Source: an uncultured Parabacteroides sp.
GTDB lineage: Bacteria; Bacteroidota; Bacteroidia; Bacteroidales; Tannerellaceae
Direction: 5' to 3'
NCBI GenBank assembly: GCA_900552465.1
Contig: URZO01000009.1
Span: 30,355 to 94,354, forward strand
DNA: 64,000 nucleotides
The translations under genes and the position numbers were made by a program. Of the stretch, positions 16,591 through 24,602 are shown one piece after another. The first letter of the stretch is position 1; every line of letters starts with the position of its first letter. Under the pieces are notes generated by a model. It was not told the origin of the DNA. It ran no database searches and worked only from the letters and a program-made list of their open reading frames with translations.

Positions 16591-18117
16591 ATGTCTCAAT
16601 ATCGTGTTAGAAAAAGTATATTGAATGCTCGTGTCAATATTTTGTTTTATTTTATTGCATTAGTACTTTCTTTTTTCTCAAGAAAAGTCTTTCTTGAATG
16701 TCTGGGAGACGATTTTGTAGGATTGACAGGGACTTTATTGAATTTGCTTGGTTTTCTTAATCTGGCAGAATTAGGAATAGGACTATCAATTGGTTTTGTT
16801 TTGTACAAACCGATTTTTGAGAAGGACGAAAAGAAGATTTGTGAAATTATATCTGTACTTGGCTATATATATCGGCATGTAGGGCTAATGATTTTAGGGG
16901 TTGGAGCTGTGTTATCTTGCTTTTTACCTCTAATATTTAAAAAGACTGTATTTGAATTGGGAGTTATTTATTTTGCATTTTTTGGTTTCCTTGCTTCTTC
17001 TTTGCTTGGATATTTTGTTAATTATAAGCAAACCCTGTTAAGTGCCGACCAACGTAATTATGTGATAGTAGCTTATTTCCAATCAATAAATATTATTAAG
17101 ACTTTGTTTCAGATGGCACTTGCCTACTATTGGGGCAACTATTATGTATGGATTGCAACAGAGTTGGTTTTTAGCATCCTTTATTCTTTTGTGTTAAACT
17201 ATAAAATCAAAAAAATATACCCATGGTTAGGCACAAGCCTGACAGAGGGAAAGTGCAAATACTCGGAGAATAAAATTATTATAGCAAAAGCCCGCCAAAT
17301 GTTTATCCATTTGTTGGCCGGAGCTGGTTGTAGTCAATTATTGCCTCTATTGGTTTATGCTTTTGCATCTTTGAAGATTGTAGCGTATTATGGTAATTAT
17401 ATGCTGATTATCTCAAAAATTAATCTGTTGGTGAATAGTACATTGGGAAGTGTGAGGGCTGGGATTGGAAATTTGATAGCGGAGGGAGATGAGAGAAAAA
17501 TATTACAGGTATATTGGGAACTTAATTCATTACGTTTTTTAATTGCCGGTTTTCTTACATTTTCCCTTTATAATTTAGTAAATCCATTTGTGGGGATTTG
17601 GCTTGGAGACGAATATATGTTAGACAGAATGACGTTAATCATTATTCTGAGTAATTTTTTTATTTATCAATTCCGGGGTGTTAACGACCAATTTATTCAA
17701 GGGTATGGACTTTTCCAAGATGTATGGGCTGCCGTTGCCATATTAGTAATAACGGGCGTTGTTGCTTTAATCGGTGGTTATTTTGGGGGATTACCTGGGG
17801 TCTTATTGGGCGATACAGTTAGTTCTTTAACGATTGTGTGTCTCTGGAAATCTTATTTTTTATATAAGGAAGGATTCCACTTACCTGTTTCTGAATATTG
17901 GAAACAAATCTTTAAATACTTGGGAATATTGGCTGTTTGCTGGTTCATGTCAGATTATTTACTATCTCTTTATCCGATTGTAAATCCCTATACCGGTTAC
18001 ATGAATTGGCTTCTGTTTGCAATTTACAGTTCTACAGTGTTTCTTTTACTTTTCGGATGCACACTGTATTATTTTTCAGAAGGTATCAGAAATCTGTTTG
18101 TTCGTGTAAAAAATTAA
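16591..18117 (+). CDS. Wzx-type polysaccharide flippase
   Basis: A 508-residue polytopic protein with about 12-14 hydrophobic helices spread over its length. The first helices (FYFIALVLSFFSRKVFLECLG region) and the overall MATE/MOP-like layout fit the oligosaccharide flippase family that moves undecaprenyl-linked repeat units across the inner membrane. I start it at 16591, 6 nt after AAGGAGG; the 10-residue longer version from 16561 would overlap the previous gene. It is the last gene of the + strand operon and is followed by 496 bp without a clear gene. It is the only flippase candidate in the locus, matching the Wzy-like protein at 23163-24599. Confidence 0.82.
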   Translation: MSQYRVRKSILNARVNILFYFIALVLSFFSRKVFLECLGDDFVGLTGTLLNLLGFLNLAELGIGLSIGFVLYKPIFEKDEKKICEIISVLGYIYRHVGLMILGVGAVLSCFLPLIFKKTVFELGVIYFAFFGFLASSLLGYFVNYKQTLLSADQRNYVIVAYFQSINIIKTLFQMALAYYWGNYYVWIATELVFSILYSFVLNYKIKKIYPWLGTSLTEGKCKYSENKIIIAKARQMFIHLLAGAGCSQLLPLLVYAFASLKIVAYYGNYMLIISKINLLVNSTLGSVRAGIGNLIAEGDERKILQVYWELNSLRFLIAGFLTFSLYNLVNPFVGIWLGDEYMLDRMTLIIILSNFFIYQFRGVNDQFIQGYGLFQDVWAAVAILVITGVVALIGGYFGGLPGVLLGDTVSSLTIVCLWKSYFLYKEGFHLPVSEYWKQIFKYLGILAVCWFMSDYLLSLYPIVNPYTGYMNWLLFAIYSSTVFLLLFGCTLYYFSEGIRNLFVRVKN

Positions 18118-18613
18118 TTCGATTTTTTTAGAAATCTATTTTGCTTGAGTATAAAGTAAAACTCCAGTGAACCGGATGATATAGATTACAATAACCCCCT
18201 TTTTGACCATTTTTCTATTTCGTCCGAAATTTTGATCGATTTTGGATTGACTCTTTTTGCGATTTTGACCTTTATGGCTGACAATAAAAGAAATGAGGTG
18301 CCAGGACAATTCTAAAAAACATGCAATTTGATTATCGAAAGATGAAAATGCCGGCAAAGTGATAAACCTTAACTCCCGGAGAGTTGTCTGTTACAAAATA
18401 AAAACGGGTAGTGCCCCGAATATTCAAAAGAAATTTTTGGGGGGGGCTTGCAATGAAGACGGTCGTAATGGCGAAAAAAGCCCCTAAAAGAGGGAAAAGC
18501 CCCTTTTTGACGTCTGAAAAGCGGATTGACATTTGTATGGTTTCAGATCTCTTTTGAGATTAAAAAAGATGCTTTATACAATAAGTCTGAATTCTTAGGT
18601 TATCACAAGATAC
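18118..18613. other. 496-bp gap between convergent polysaccharide operons
   Basis: No convincing gene is present. The stretch is AT-rich in its first half, then contains a small hairpin (AACTC/GAGTT at about 18370-18384), a run of eight G residues (18439-18446), a 7-bp pairing between GGGGCTT just after that run and AAGCCCC near 18479, and a possible 34-codon basic ORF (18453-18557). It separates the flippase from the convergent PRT-HAD gene and may be a decayed element. I see no strong T-run terminator. Confidence 0.5.
18453..18557 (+). CDS. Possible 34-residue basic small protein
   Basis: An ATG-initiated frame of 34 codons begins MKTVVMAKKAPKRGKSPF and ends at TGA. The first half is strongly basic with Pro, the second half mixed. 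There is no clear ribosome binding site beyond a G-rich run. I have a vague memory of similar small frames between Bacteroides genes but cannot verify it. It could be chance in a non-coding stretch. Confidence 0.18.
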   Translation: MKTVVMAKKAPKRGKSPFLTSEKRIDICMVSDLF

Positions 18614-19558
18614 TTAGTTGGATTGTATTTTCCGTATTAAATTTCTTAGCTTTAATAATCCTTTTCGGATAAAAGGTAAGGATTGGCCGTTTTTTATATT
18701 GTACAGAACAGACTGCGAGTTGAATATCATCTCAAAGTTTTCCGTGCATAAAACAGGTTTTCCTGTTCTTCTATTTATTTCGATTGCTTGTGATAAAGAA
18801 CTTTCTATAAATAATTTATAGTAATTGAGTTTGTATTCATCGGCTTTATGAGAGGCATGGCAGTTTGCTTTTTGGCGTGTTTCTTTGTCAGGCAAATTCA
18901 ACATGACCAGCTTGTTGTACTTAACCTTATTAGCTTCTAACCAGATTTCTGTTTCCTTTCTATATTTTTCCAGGCGGGAAGTCACCAACGTACCGATTCT
19001 GGCATCCGGAATGAATAGCGGTTGTGCATGCAAGATAAAATCTTTATATTGCTCTCCATCATCATTCTGTTCGGGTTTAGGATCTACGCATAAGACGCCG
19101 TCTATATCCATACAGGATTTCTCTAATATCATGTGATTCAAAATGTTCCACTGGAAATAGCGAGGTTGTGGGACAATATCCAAAGCATAATCCACCATAT
19201 TTTCTTTGCCGGGAATCGCATAAACGACACAATATTGAATGTTAAAATCATGTTCCAGATGTTTGACTTGTTCTTTGCATTTTTGCATAGCCGAACCGGA
19301 AGAGATGCTATCATCGACAATCAGAATTCTTTTGTATTGCCGGGTCTCGAAAAACCGGCCTCTTTCTCCAGCTTTATAGATATGTCCGTTGATGAATGAA
19401 CCTAAGTCCGTAACAGGTTTGTTCAGATAAAGAGCCATAAGATTAGCCGGAAACATTCCGCTGCGGGGAATACCGACAATTAAGTCTATATCTCTTGGTA
19501 TGATGTACAAACGTTTTAAGATGACCTGATTCAGGTCGGATATGGTTTTGTAGTTCAT
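18614..19558 (-). CDS. Phosphoribosyltransferase-HAD fusion, probable ribofuranosyltransferase
   Basis: A 314-residue two-domain protein. The N-terminal half is a type I phosphoribosyltransferase: the pyrophosphate loop GIPRSGM (29-35) and the PRPP loop ILIVDDSISSGSA (78-90). The C-terminal half is HAD-like: MDIDGVLC (motif I, Asp151 and Asp153), LVTSRL (motif II) and FIESSLSQAIEI (motif IV region). The combination matches dual-domain enzymes known from Klebsiella O-antigens, where one domain transfers 5-phosphoribose from PRPP to the glycan and the other removes the phosphate, giving ribofuranose. It is the last gene of the - strand operon, its ATG overlapping the previous stop by 4 bp. A nucleotide-salvage role is less likely in this setting. 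Confidence 0.8.
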   Translation of the reverse strand: MNYKTISDLNQVILKRLYIIPRDIDLIVGIPRSGMFPANLMALYLNKPVTDLGSFINGHIYKAGERGRFFETRQYKRILIVDDSISSGSAMQKCKEQVKHLEHDFNIQYCVVYAIPGKENMVDYALDIVPQPRYFQWNILNHMILEKSCMDIDGVLCVDPKPEQNDDGEQYKDFILHAQPLFIPDARIGTLVTSRLEKYRKETEIWLEANKVKYNKLVMLNLPDKETRQKANCHASHKADEYKLNYYKLFIESSLSQAIEINRRTGKPVLCTENFEMIFNSQSVLYNIKNGQSLPFIRKGLLKLRNLIRKIQSN

Positions 19559-20760
19559 GATTCCTTGTTTTGAAACTGTTCGATAATGTTATATATTTTC
19601 TGAACGCTGTGTCTCCAACTATGTGTTTGTGCAAAACATATACGTTCTTCTTTCTTTACAGGGTTGTTCGTTTCTTTCAACGCATTATCCAAAGCCAGCA
19701 GATATTCGTCTTCATTTGCCGGTAGATGTGTATGTGCTGCAAAGACGTCCCGCATGGTATGGGTACTGGTTGCTACTGTTGGTTTCCCCATTGCCAGATA
19801 TTCATCTATTTTTAAGGGATAATTCCCATTTGTAATATCGTTGACCATCTGCGGATTGATACAGACATCGTAACTACTGATATAAGCCGGTAAAGTTTCG
19901 ACCGGTTTTTTCCCTAAAAAGTAGACATTGGAGAGTTTGTGTATAGGATGTTTGCTGAACACCTCATCTTCTGGACCTGTAAAAACAAAACTGTATGCTG
20001 GACGTTTTTCTGCAATTCGCAACAGTAAATCACTGTCCAGGCGGGTACTGTTGATCGTTCCTACATAGCCTATTACAGGATGGGGAATATGTTTCGTATC
20101 TTCCGGTACAGGCCAGTTTTTTCTACCATTGTACAGAGAAAGATTGACACCGGTCTCAATGGGAAAGGTGTGGCGGTTATATTTTCGGAAACGTTCGGCA
20201 AAATGTGTTGAGTTTACCAGTACAATATCCGATTTTGCGGCTAATAACGGTTCAAGTCGCGAACCGTTCTTTTTCCAATAGGACTCGCCTATAACAAAAT
20301 CCCTGCAATAATAAATAGAGAGGGACGGATTTAGATATTCTTTTATGTATTGGCTGCGATAGATATCCGTATCTATCAGATGTATATAATTGCTGAAACC
20401 CAATTCTGTCGTAATTCTGCGGATATAGTCTGCAATTTTTCGGTTATTTAGTTTGTTCACCCAATCAAATAAAAAAGTTGTCGGTAATCCTCCGACTGGA
20501 AATATACAAAACGGACAATCTGCAATCCACATATTTTCGTTAATCTGACGGATAGGAGAGACCTGCTTTTTTATCACATCCATCCTATGAATCCAAGCTT
20601 TATTTTTATTCCCCCGGAACCGGGTAGAATAATCCATCGGCGTGTTAAGATACAAAACCCGATTATTTTTTGATATCTCTAAAGCCGTATTTTTGATGGT
20701 ACTGCCTATCTCGATATCCCAGGGCTGTAAACTGGTAATGATGAAGTCGCGGTTTAACAT
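19555..20760 (-). CDS. GT-B glycosyltransferase, group-1 like
   Basis: A 401-residue protein starting at the ATG at 20760, 7 bp after the previous stop; an in-frame extension to 20856 would lie inside the upstream gene. The C-terminal half carries IGYVGTINSTRLDSDLL (about 258-274), YVFLGKK-like spacing and LAMGKPTVATSTH (about 345-357), which fit the donor domain of GT-B enzymes related to family 4. The N-terminal half contains the acceptor-side IYYCRDFVIGE. It probably adds one sugar to the lipid-linked repeat unit in the cytoplasm; donor unknown. It overlaps the PRT-HAD gene by 4 bp, so the two are translationally coupled. Confidence 0.8.
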   Translation of the reverse strand: MLNRDFIITSLQPWDIEIGSTIKNTALEISKNNRVLYLNTPMDYSTRFRGNKNKAWIHRMDVIKKQVSPIRQINENMWIADCPFCIFPVGGLPTTFLFDWVNKLNNRKIADYIRRITTELGFSNYIHLIDTDIYRSQYIKEYLNPSLSIYYCRDFVIGESYWKKNGSRLEPLLAAKSDIVLVNSTHFAERFRKYNRHTFPIETGVNLSLYNGRKNWPVPEDTKHIPHPVIGYVGTINSTRLDSDLLLRIAEKRPAYSFVFTGPEDEVFSKHPIHKLSNVYFLGKKPVETLPAYISSYDVCINPQMVNDITNGNYPLKIDEYLAMGKPTVATSTHTMRDVFAAHTHLPANEDEYLLALDNALKETNNPVKKEERICFAQTHSWRHSVQKIYNIIEQFQNKES

Positions 20761-20767
20761 GGTGATA

Positions 20768-21892
20768 TTATTTAGATTTAATAATTGATTGATATAGTTC
20801 CAATAGTTCACAGGCTGTCTGTTTCCATGAAAAATATTTGGCACGTTCAAGTCCATAGACCGATTTTTTTCTGTAAAAATCCTGATCCTGTTCCAGCAAA
20901 AGAAGCTGGTTTGCGATTGATTGTTCGTCAGTCGGGTCTGTTAGAATAGCACCGTCTCCTCCGACTTCCGGCATGGATGACGTATTGGATGTTATTACAG
21001 GAATACCGCAAGCCATTGCTTCCAGCAAAGGGATGCCGAAACTTTCCCGTAAAGAAGTGTATAAAAAAGCAAAAGCTCCGTTGTATATAAAAGGCAAATC
21101 TGTATTGGGAATATAGCCCGGTAAATGCAGATAAGGGCGAATTTTCTCTAAACCAGTTTCTTTTAAGATTTCATCTATATATTCTGGTTTCAGGTCTGCA
21201 ATCAATAGAGGCCGTTTTTCTTTGGAACGTTGCAGATACAGATGATACGCTTTTAGCGTGCGAGGCGTATTTTTCTTAGGGTCCGTATTTCCCAGGAAAA
21301 ATAGGTAACCAGTTGTCGATATGTATTTTTGTATAATGGCTTTTGGATTATCCAACGGATGAAAATGATTACTAAAGCCATTGTAGACGGGCATAATTTT
21401 ATCTTCCGGCAAATGGAGTGTTTCCCGTATCCGGTTACATTCAAAATGGGAGACGGTGATGATTTTCCTACACTTGGATAAAATACGCGGAACAATCAGG
21501 CGCCTGTAATGCCATCCCATATTTTGGTATAGCGATTTACTGCTGTTCTGTCTGTTTTCCAGGAAAATAATATCATGGAGAGTTAGAACTAAAGGTACTT
21601 GGGTATATATGGGTGCCGTATTGCTCGTGCAATGGAGTAAATCCGGTTTAATCTTGTTTACGGCGCGAGGCAATGCCCATTGTTCCCAAAGTGGATAGGT
21701 CGGGCATTTTACTTCGATGATATGTACATTCTCCGTTTCTTCCAGGCAGCGGTCTGGTCCCGGACTTATGAAAATAAAATATTCATTTTTCTTATCGATC
21801 TTCTGTAATTCGCGTACGGTTTCAAGGACTACGAAATCCATCCCATGTTTATTCGGACGGAAAATACGTTGTGCTTCTATGGCTATTTTCAT
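20768..21892 (-). CDS. Glycosyltransferase family 4
   Basis: A 374-residue GT-B enzyme of family 4. Residues 1-20 (MKIAIEAQRIFRPNKHGMDF) hold the N-terminal Rossmann strand and acceptor loop. FFLGNTDPKKN (about 199-209) is the donor-site phosphate loop, and ESFGIPLLEAMACGIPV (about 291-307) is the E-x7-E motif that binds the nucleotide sugar. It is a cytoplasmic retaining transferase, often mannosyl- or glucosyl-, but the donor cannot be assigned here. It follows the GT2 at 21904 by 11 bp in the - strand operon. Confidence 0.9.
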   Translation of the reverse strand: MKIAIEAQRIFRPNKHGMDFVVLETVRELQKIDKKNEYFIFISPGPDRCLEETENVHIIEVKCPTYPLWEQWALPRAVNKIKPDLLHCTSNTAPIYTQVPLVLTLHDIIFLENRQNSSKSLYQNMGWHYRRLIVPRILSKCRKIITVSHFECNRIRETLHLPEDKIMPVYNGFSNHFHPLDNPKAIIQKYISTTGYLFFLGNTDPKKNTPRTLKAYHLYLQRSKEKRPLLIADLKPEYIDEILKETGLEKIRPYLHLPGYIPNTDLPFIYNGAFAFLYTSLRESFGIPLLEAMACGIPVITSNTSSMPEVGGDGAILTDPTDEQSIANQLLLLEQDQDFYRKKSVYGLERAKYFSWKQTACELLELYQSIIKSK

Positions 21893-21903
21893 TTTGTTGG
21901 TTT

Positions 21904-23139
21904 TTATTTTATATTTGTTTCGGATGAATGATTATTGTGTACCGTATGAATAAACTCTCTGTTTGCCCCTCTTAAACGGAAAAGATTGAAGAACATCAAC
22001 AAAAATAGAACTGGCAGACTGATGATGGCTTTACGGAAGCGGTTATCTACAAGATAATCGGGTATTGCCATGAAAAGAGAGACGATCAAAACAAACGTGA
22101 TTCCCCACCATTTGAGGGATAAAAGCCAATCGTACCAAGTTGTAATAAAAGAAAATATAATCAGAAAACCTAATAAGATAACTCGTGGTGGCATCATCCA
22201 TTGTAAAAGTTTGTCACAATAATCCCAATTGCCCGAGAAAAAGGCTTTGGGCAATTTCCACAGACCGGAAAACAGATTCGTAAATTGTGTTGCAATCCAT
22301 CTGCGGCGTTGTTCATAAAACTGCCCTTTTTTTTCAATTTTCTCATCGTAAGTATATACATCTTCTAAAAATTCAATATAAATATTTTGTGAAAGTAACA
22401 TACTTTCCAATTGTTTGTCCACTCCGACGTGAGCTGCTTTATATATGTATTGCTTGAGCCAATCATAATCGAATGCCATACCGGAGCCTATCAATGCCGA
22501 AGAGAATCCCAAACGAGTATGTCCCGAGCGGAAAATAGAATTATTGATTTCTTCACTGACAGCATCCAGAACAGCCATGTTGGTATTTCTGTTCTTGGCT
22601 ACCCGATGTGTCTGGATAGCCAGGCATCCGGAATAGTAGGCATCGTTTAATTTATTCAGAAAGGAGGAGTTTACGATATTATCTGCGTCCATGATTACTA
22701 CCATATCACATTTAGTCTCTTTTGTACTTTGGTAATCCATGGCAAGGCGGAGTGCATTCGTCTTCGTGCTTTGGGCAAATTGCACTTCTAATACGGTGAT
22801 AGACGGCAATGCTTTTAATGTTTGAATTGTCCTTTCCTGCATCTTATCAGCTATTACAATAATCTCATACAGATAGGATGGATAATCTTGTTCCAGAAAT
22901 GAACAGACAGAATTAACAATAACCGCATCTTCCTGATAAGCCGGAAAGAGAACGATGAAACGGTGTTTTTTCCGGGCTGGAGGATATTTGTATTTTATCT
23001 TTTTCAATGAAGCCAGCGAAAAAATGAAAATATACAATACAGCTATCAGGAACAGAAGAAAAATAATAGCATCTGCATATTCTATCAGTTTATCTCCGTA
23101 GGAGAGCCACCATTTGTTTATTTCGTATTCAAAATCCAT
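21904..23139 (-). CDS. Membrane glycosyltransferase family 2, paralogue of 14377-15540
   Basis: A 411-residue GT2 with an N-terminal membrane helix (about 23-47), FIVLFPAYQED (about 65-75), MDADNIV (about 152-158), IGSGMAFDYDWL (about 225-236), the QRRRW motif (about 285-289) and three C-terminal helices. The central block is almost the same as in the + strand GT at 14377-15540, so the two arms of the locus carry related, divergent copies. It is probably an inner-membrane transferase acting on a related acceptor. It lies between the Wzy-like polymerase (24 bp upstream) and the GT4. Confidence 0.88.
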   Translation of the reverse strand: MDFEYEINKWWLSYGDKLIEYADAIIFLLFLIAVLYIFIFSLASLKKIKYKYPPARKKHRFIVLFPAYQEDAVIVNSVCSFLEQDYPSYLYEIIVIADKMQERTIQTLKALPSITVLEVQFAQSTKTNALRLAMDYQSTKETKCDMVVIMDADNIVNSSFLNKLNDAYYSGCLAIQTHRVAKNRNTNMAVLDAVSEEINNSIFRSGHTRLGFSSALIGSGMAFDYDWLKQYIYKAAHVGVDKQLESMLLSQNIYIEFLEDVYTYDEKIEKKGQFYEQRRRWIATQFTNLFSGLWKLPKAFFSGNWDYCDKLLQWMMPPRVILLGFLIIFSFITTWYDWLLSLKWWGITFVLIVSLFMAIPDYLVDNRFRKAIISLPVLFLLMFFNLFRLRGANREFIHTVHNNHSSETNIK

Positions 23140-23162
23140 ATTATATGTATTTTATATTGGTT

Positions 23163-24599
23163 CTAACTTGTTTGTTCTGTTAATTCTTTATCATACGATT
23201 CTCCTAAAATCAGGAAAGTCTGAAATATATATACGATATATCCAGTCGGGTATTGCCAGAAAAAGTTATTGCCGTATGCGCTGAGCATGATACCCCACAG
23301 ACCACAATTTATGGCAATCAGCATGCCTTTTAATTCTCTGTTCCGGATGCGGAACATGATTAGATAAGCACTGTATGCAATGACAAATAGTAAAATCGCG
23401 ATGTGCAGGCATAGTCCGACAACTCCAAACTGTACCCATATATTGACAAAATGAGAGTCTGTGGGTATTTCTGTAGTAAAACGCACAGAAAAACGCTGGT
23501 TTTCTACGCCTGCCAGACCAACACCTTCGCCAAATGGTTTGTGAGCCATATATTTAGCCAATCGTTGCTGATTGGCTTTCCTAACCAGGTAGGAGGCATC
23601 TGCTTCCGGATGGAATGCCGTTCGCATACGGCGTATTTGTTGGTTTGAATTTAGTAGGTCGGTATGAGCAAAAAATGCATAAATCAAAATCAGACATATA
23701 CCTCCTGCTATAATATATCGGATATTCTTATTAAGAATAATAAACATGGCTATTCCTCCCAAAGGAACAATCATAGCGCCACGTGTGCCGGACAGCATCA
23801 ATGCATAAATGGCAAGTAATGACACGAATCTGTAATAATACCTGAGGTTTTTTTGTGGAGTGTAAAAAGATAAGATCATATAGATGATAGAGGCCATTCC
23901 CATATTTGAACCAAAATTTCCGGCATCCGAGAAAATAGAAAAATAACGGGTTCCGCTTGCTAAAAGGTGGGTCTTATAACTCTCGCTTCTTATTAACCAG
24001 GCACTTTCTCCAGCATCGAATCCGATATAACGCTGCATAAATGCCTTGCTGATCGCTATCAATGTAAAGATAGATAAGAGAAAAAGTATTGCTTTGATAT
24101 CCTGAACTTTATTTAATAGTAAAGAGGTTAATACCACCAATAAAGTGAAATTATAAAAGGAGCTACGGGTAAATACCCAGGCCTCTATGACTGCAGATGG
24201 ATTGAATAATTCGAAAAATACATAAATCATCCAGACAAGTGATATATACAATAATTTATTATTGGCCCTGTGCCAGGATATTTTCCCTCCCCATAAGGAA
24301 TAAAGAAATATACAAACCAATAGGAAAACAATGAAAATATCCATTATTACGCTACTGTTTTTAACATTTATATAACGTAGTGCTCCTATGAAAAAATAGT
24401 TCAGAGTGAACAAGGTCATAAATCCCCAGTAAGGCTTATTGAGCACTGTAATAAGGTAAAACGTAAGAAAGGGTATAATCACAACTGCTGCCGCTATCAG
24501 CCATGCTTGCCGTAGCAAGGTGTAGGCCAGCAGTATAAGTCCTATTGCCAATAGCGGATAGGGGCTGAAAGATTTAGTGTCTCCTTTTATCCCTTCCAT
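23163..24599 (-). CDS. Wzy/WaaL-type O-antigen polymerase or ligase
   Basis: A 478-residue integral membrane protein with about 11-12 helices and one large loop (about 300-385) containing HPEADASYLVRKANQQR and GEGVGLAGVENQRF, followed by TDSHFVNIWVQFG. A large periplasmic loop with GEG...H...D residues is typical of the O-antigen ligase/polymerase family. In a locus with a flippase and a copolymerase, polymerase (Wzy) is the more likely job: joining undecaprenyl-linked repeat units in the periplasm. It starts 3 bp after the Wzc-like gene. Confidence 0.82.
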   Translation of the reverse strand: MEGIKGDTKSFSPYPLLAIGLILLAYTLLRQAWLIAAAVVIIPFLTFYLITVLNKPYWGFMTLFTLNYFFIGALRYINVKNSSVIMDIFIVFLLVCIFLYSLWGGKISWHRANNKLLYISLVWMIYVFFELFNPSAVIEAWVFTRSSFYNFTLLVVLTSLLLNKVQDIKAILFLLSIFTLIAISKAFMQRYIGFDAGESAWLIRSESYKTHLLASGTRYFSIFSDAGNFGSNMGMASIIYMILSFYTPQKNLRYYYRFVSLLAIYALMLSGTRGAMIVPLGGIAMFIILNKNIRYIIAGGICLILIYAFFAHTDLLNSNQQIRRMRTAFHPEADASYLVRKANQQRLAKYMAHKPFGEGVGLAGVENQRFSVRFTTEIPTDSHFVNIWVQFGVVGLCLHIAILLFVIAYSAYLIMFRIRNRELKGMLIAINCGLWGIMLSAYGNNFFWQYPTGYIVYIFQTFLILGESYDKELTEQTS

Positions 24600-24602
24600 T
24601 TA

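Noticed and set aside
18332..18532. 66-codon - strand frame in the gap after the flippase
   Set aside because: It crosses the G8 tract and low-complexity sequence, has no ribosome signal or known domain, and competes with an equally weak + strand frame.
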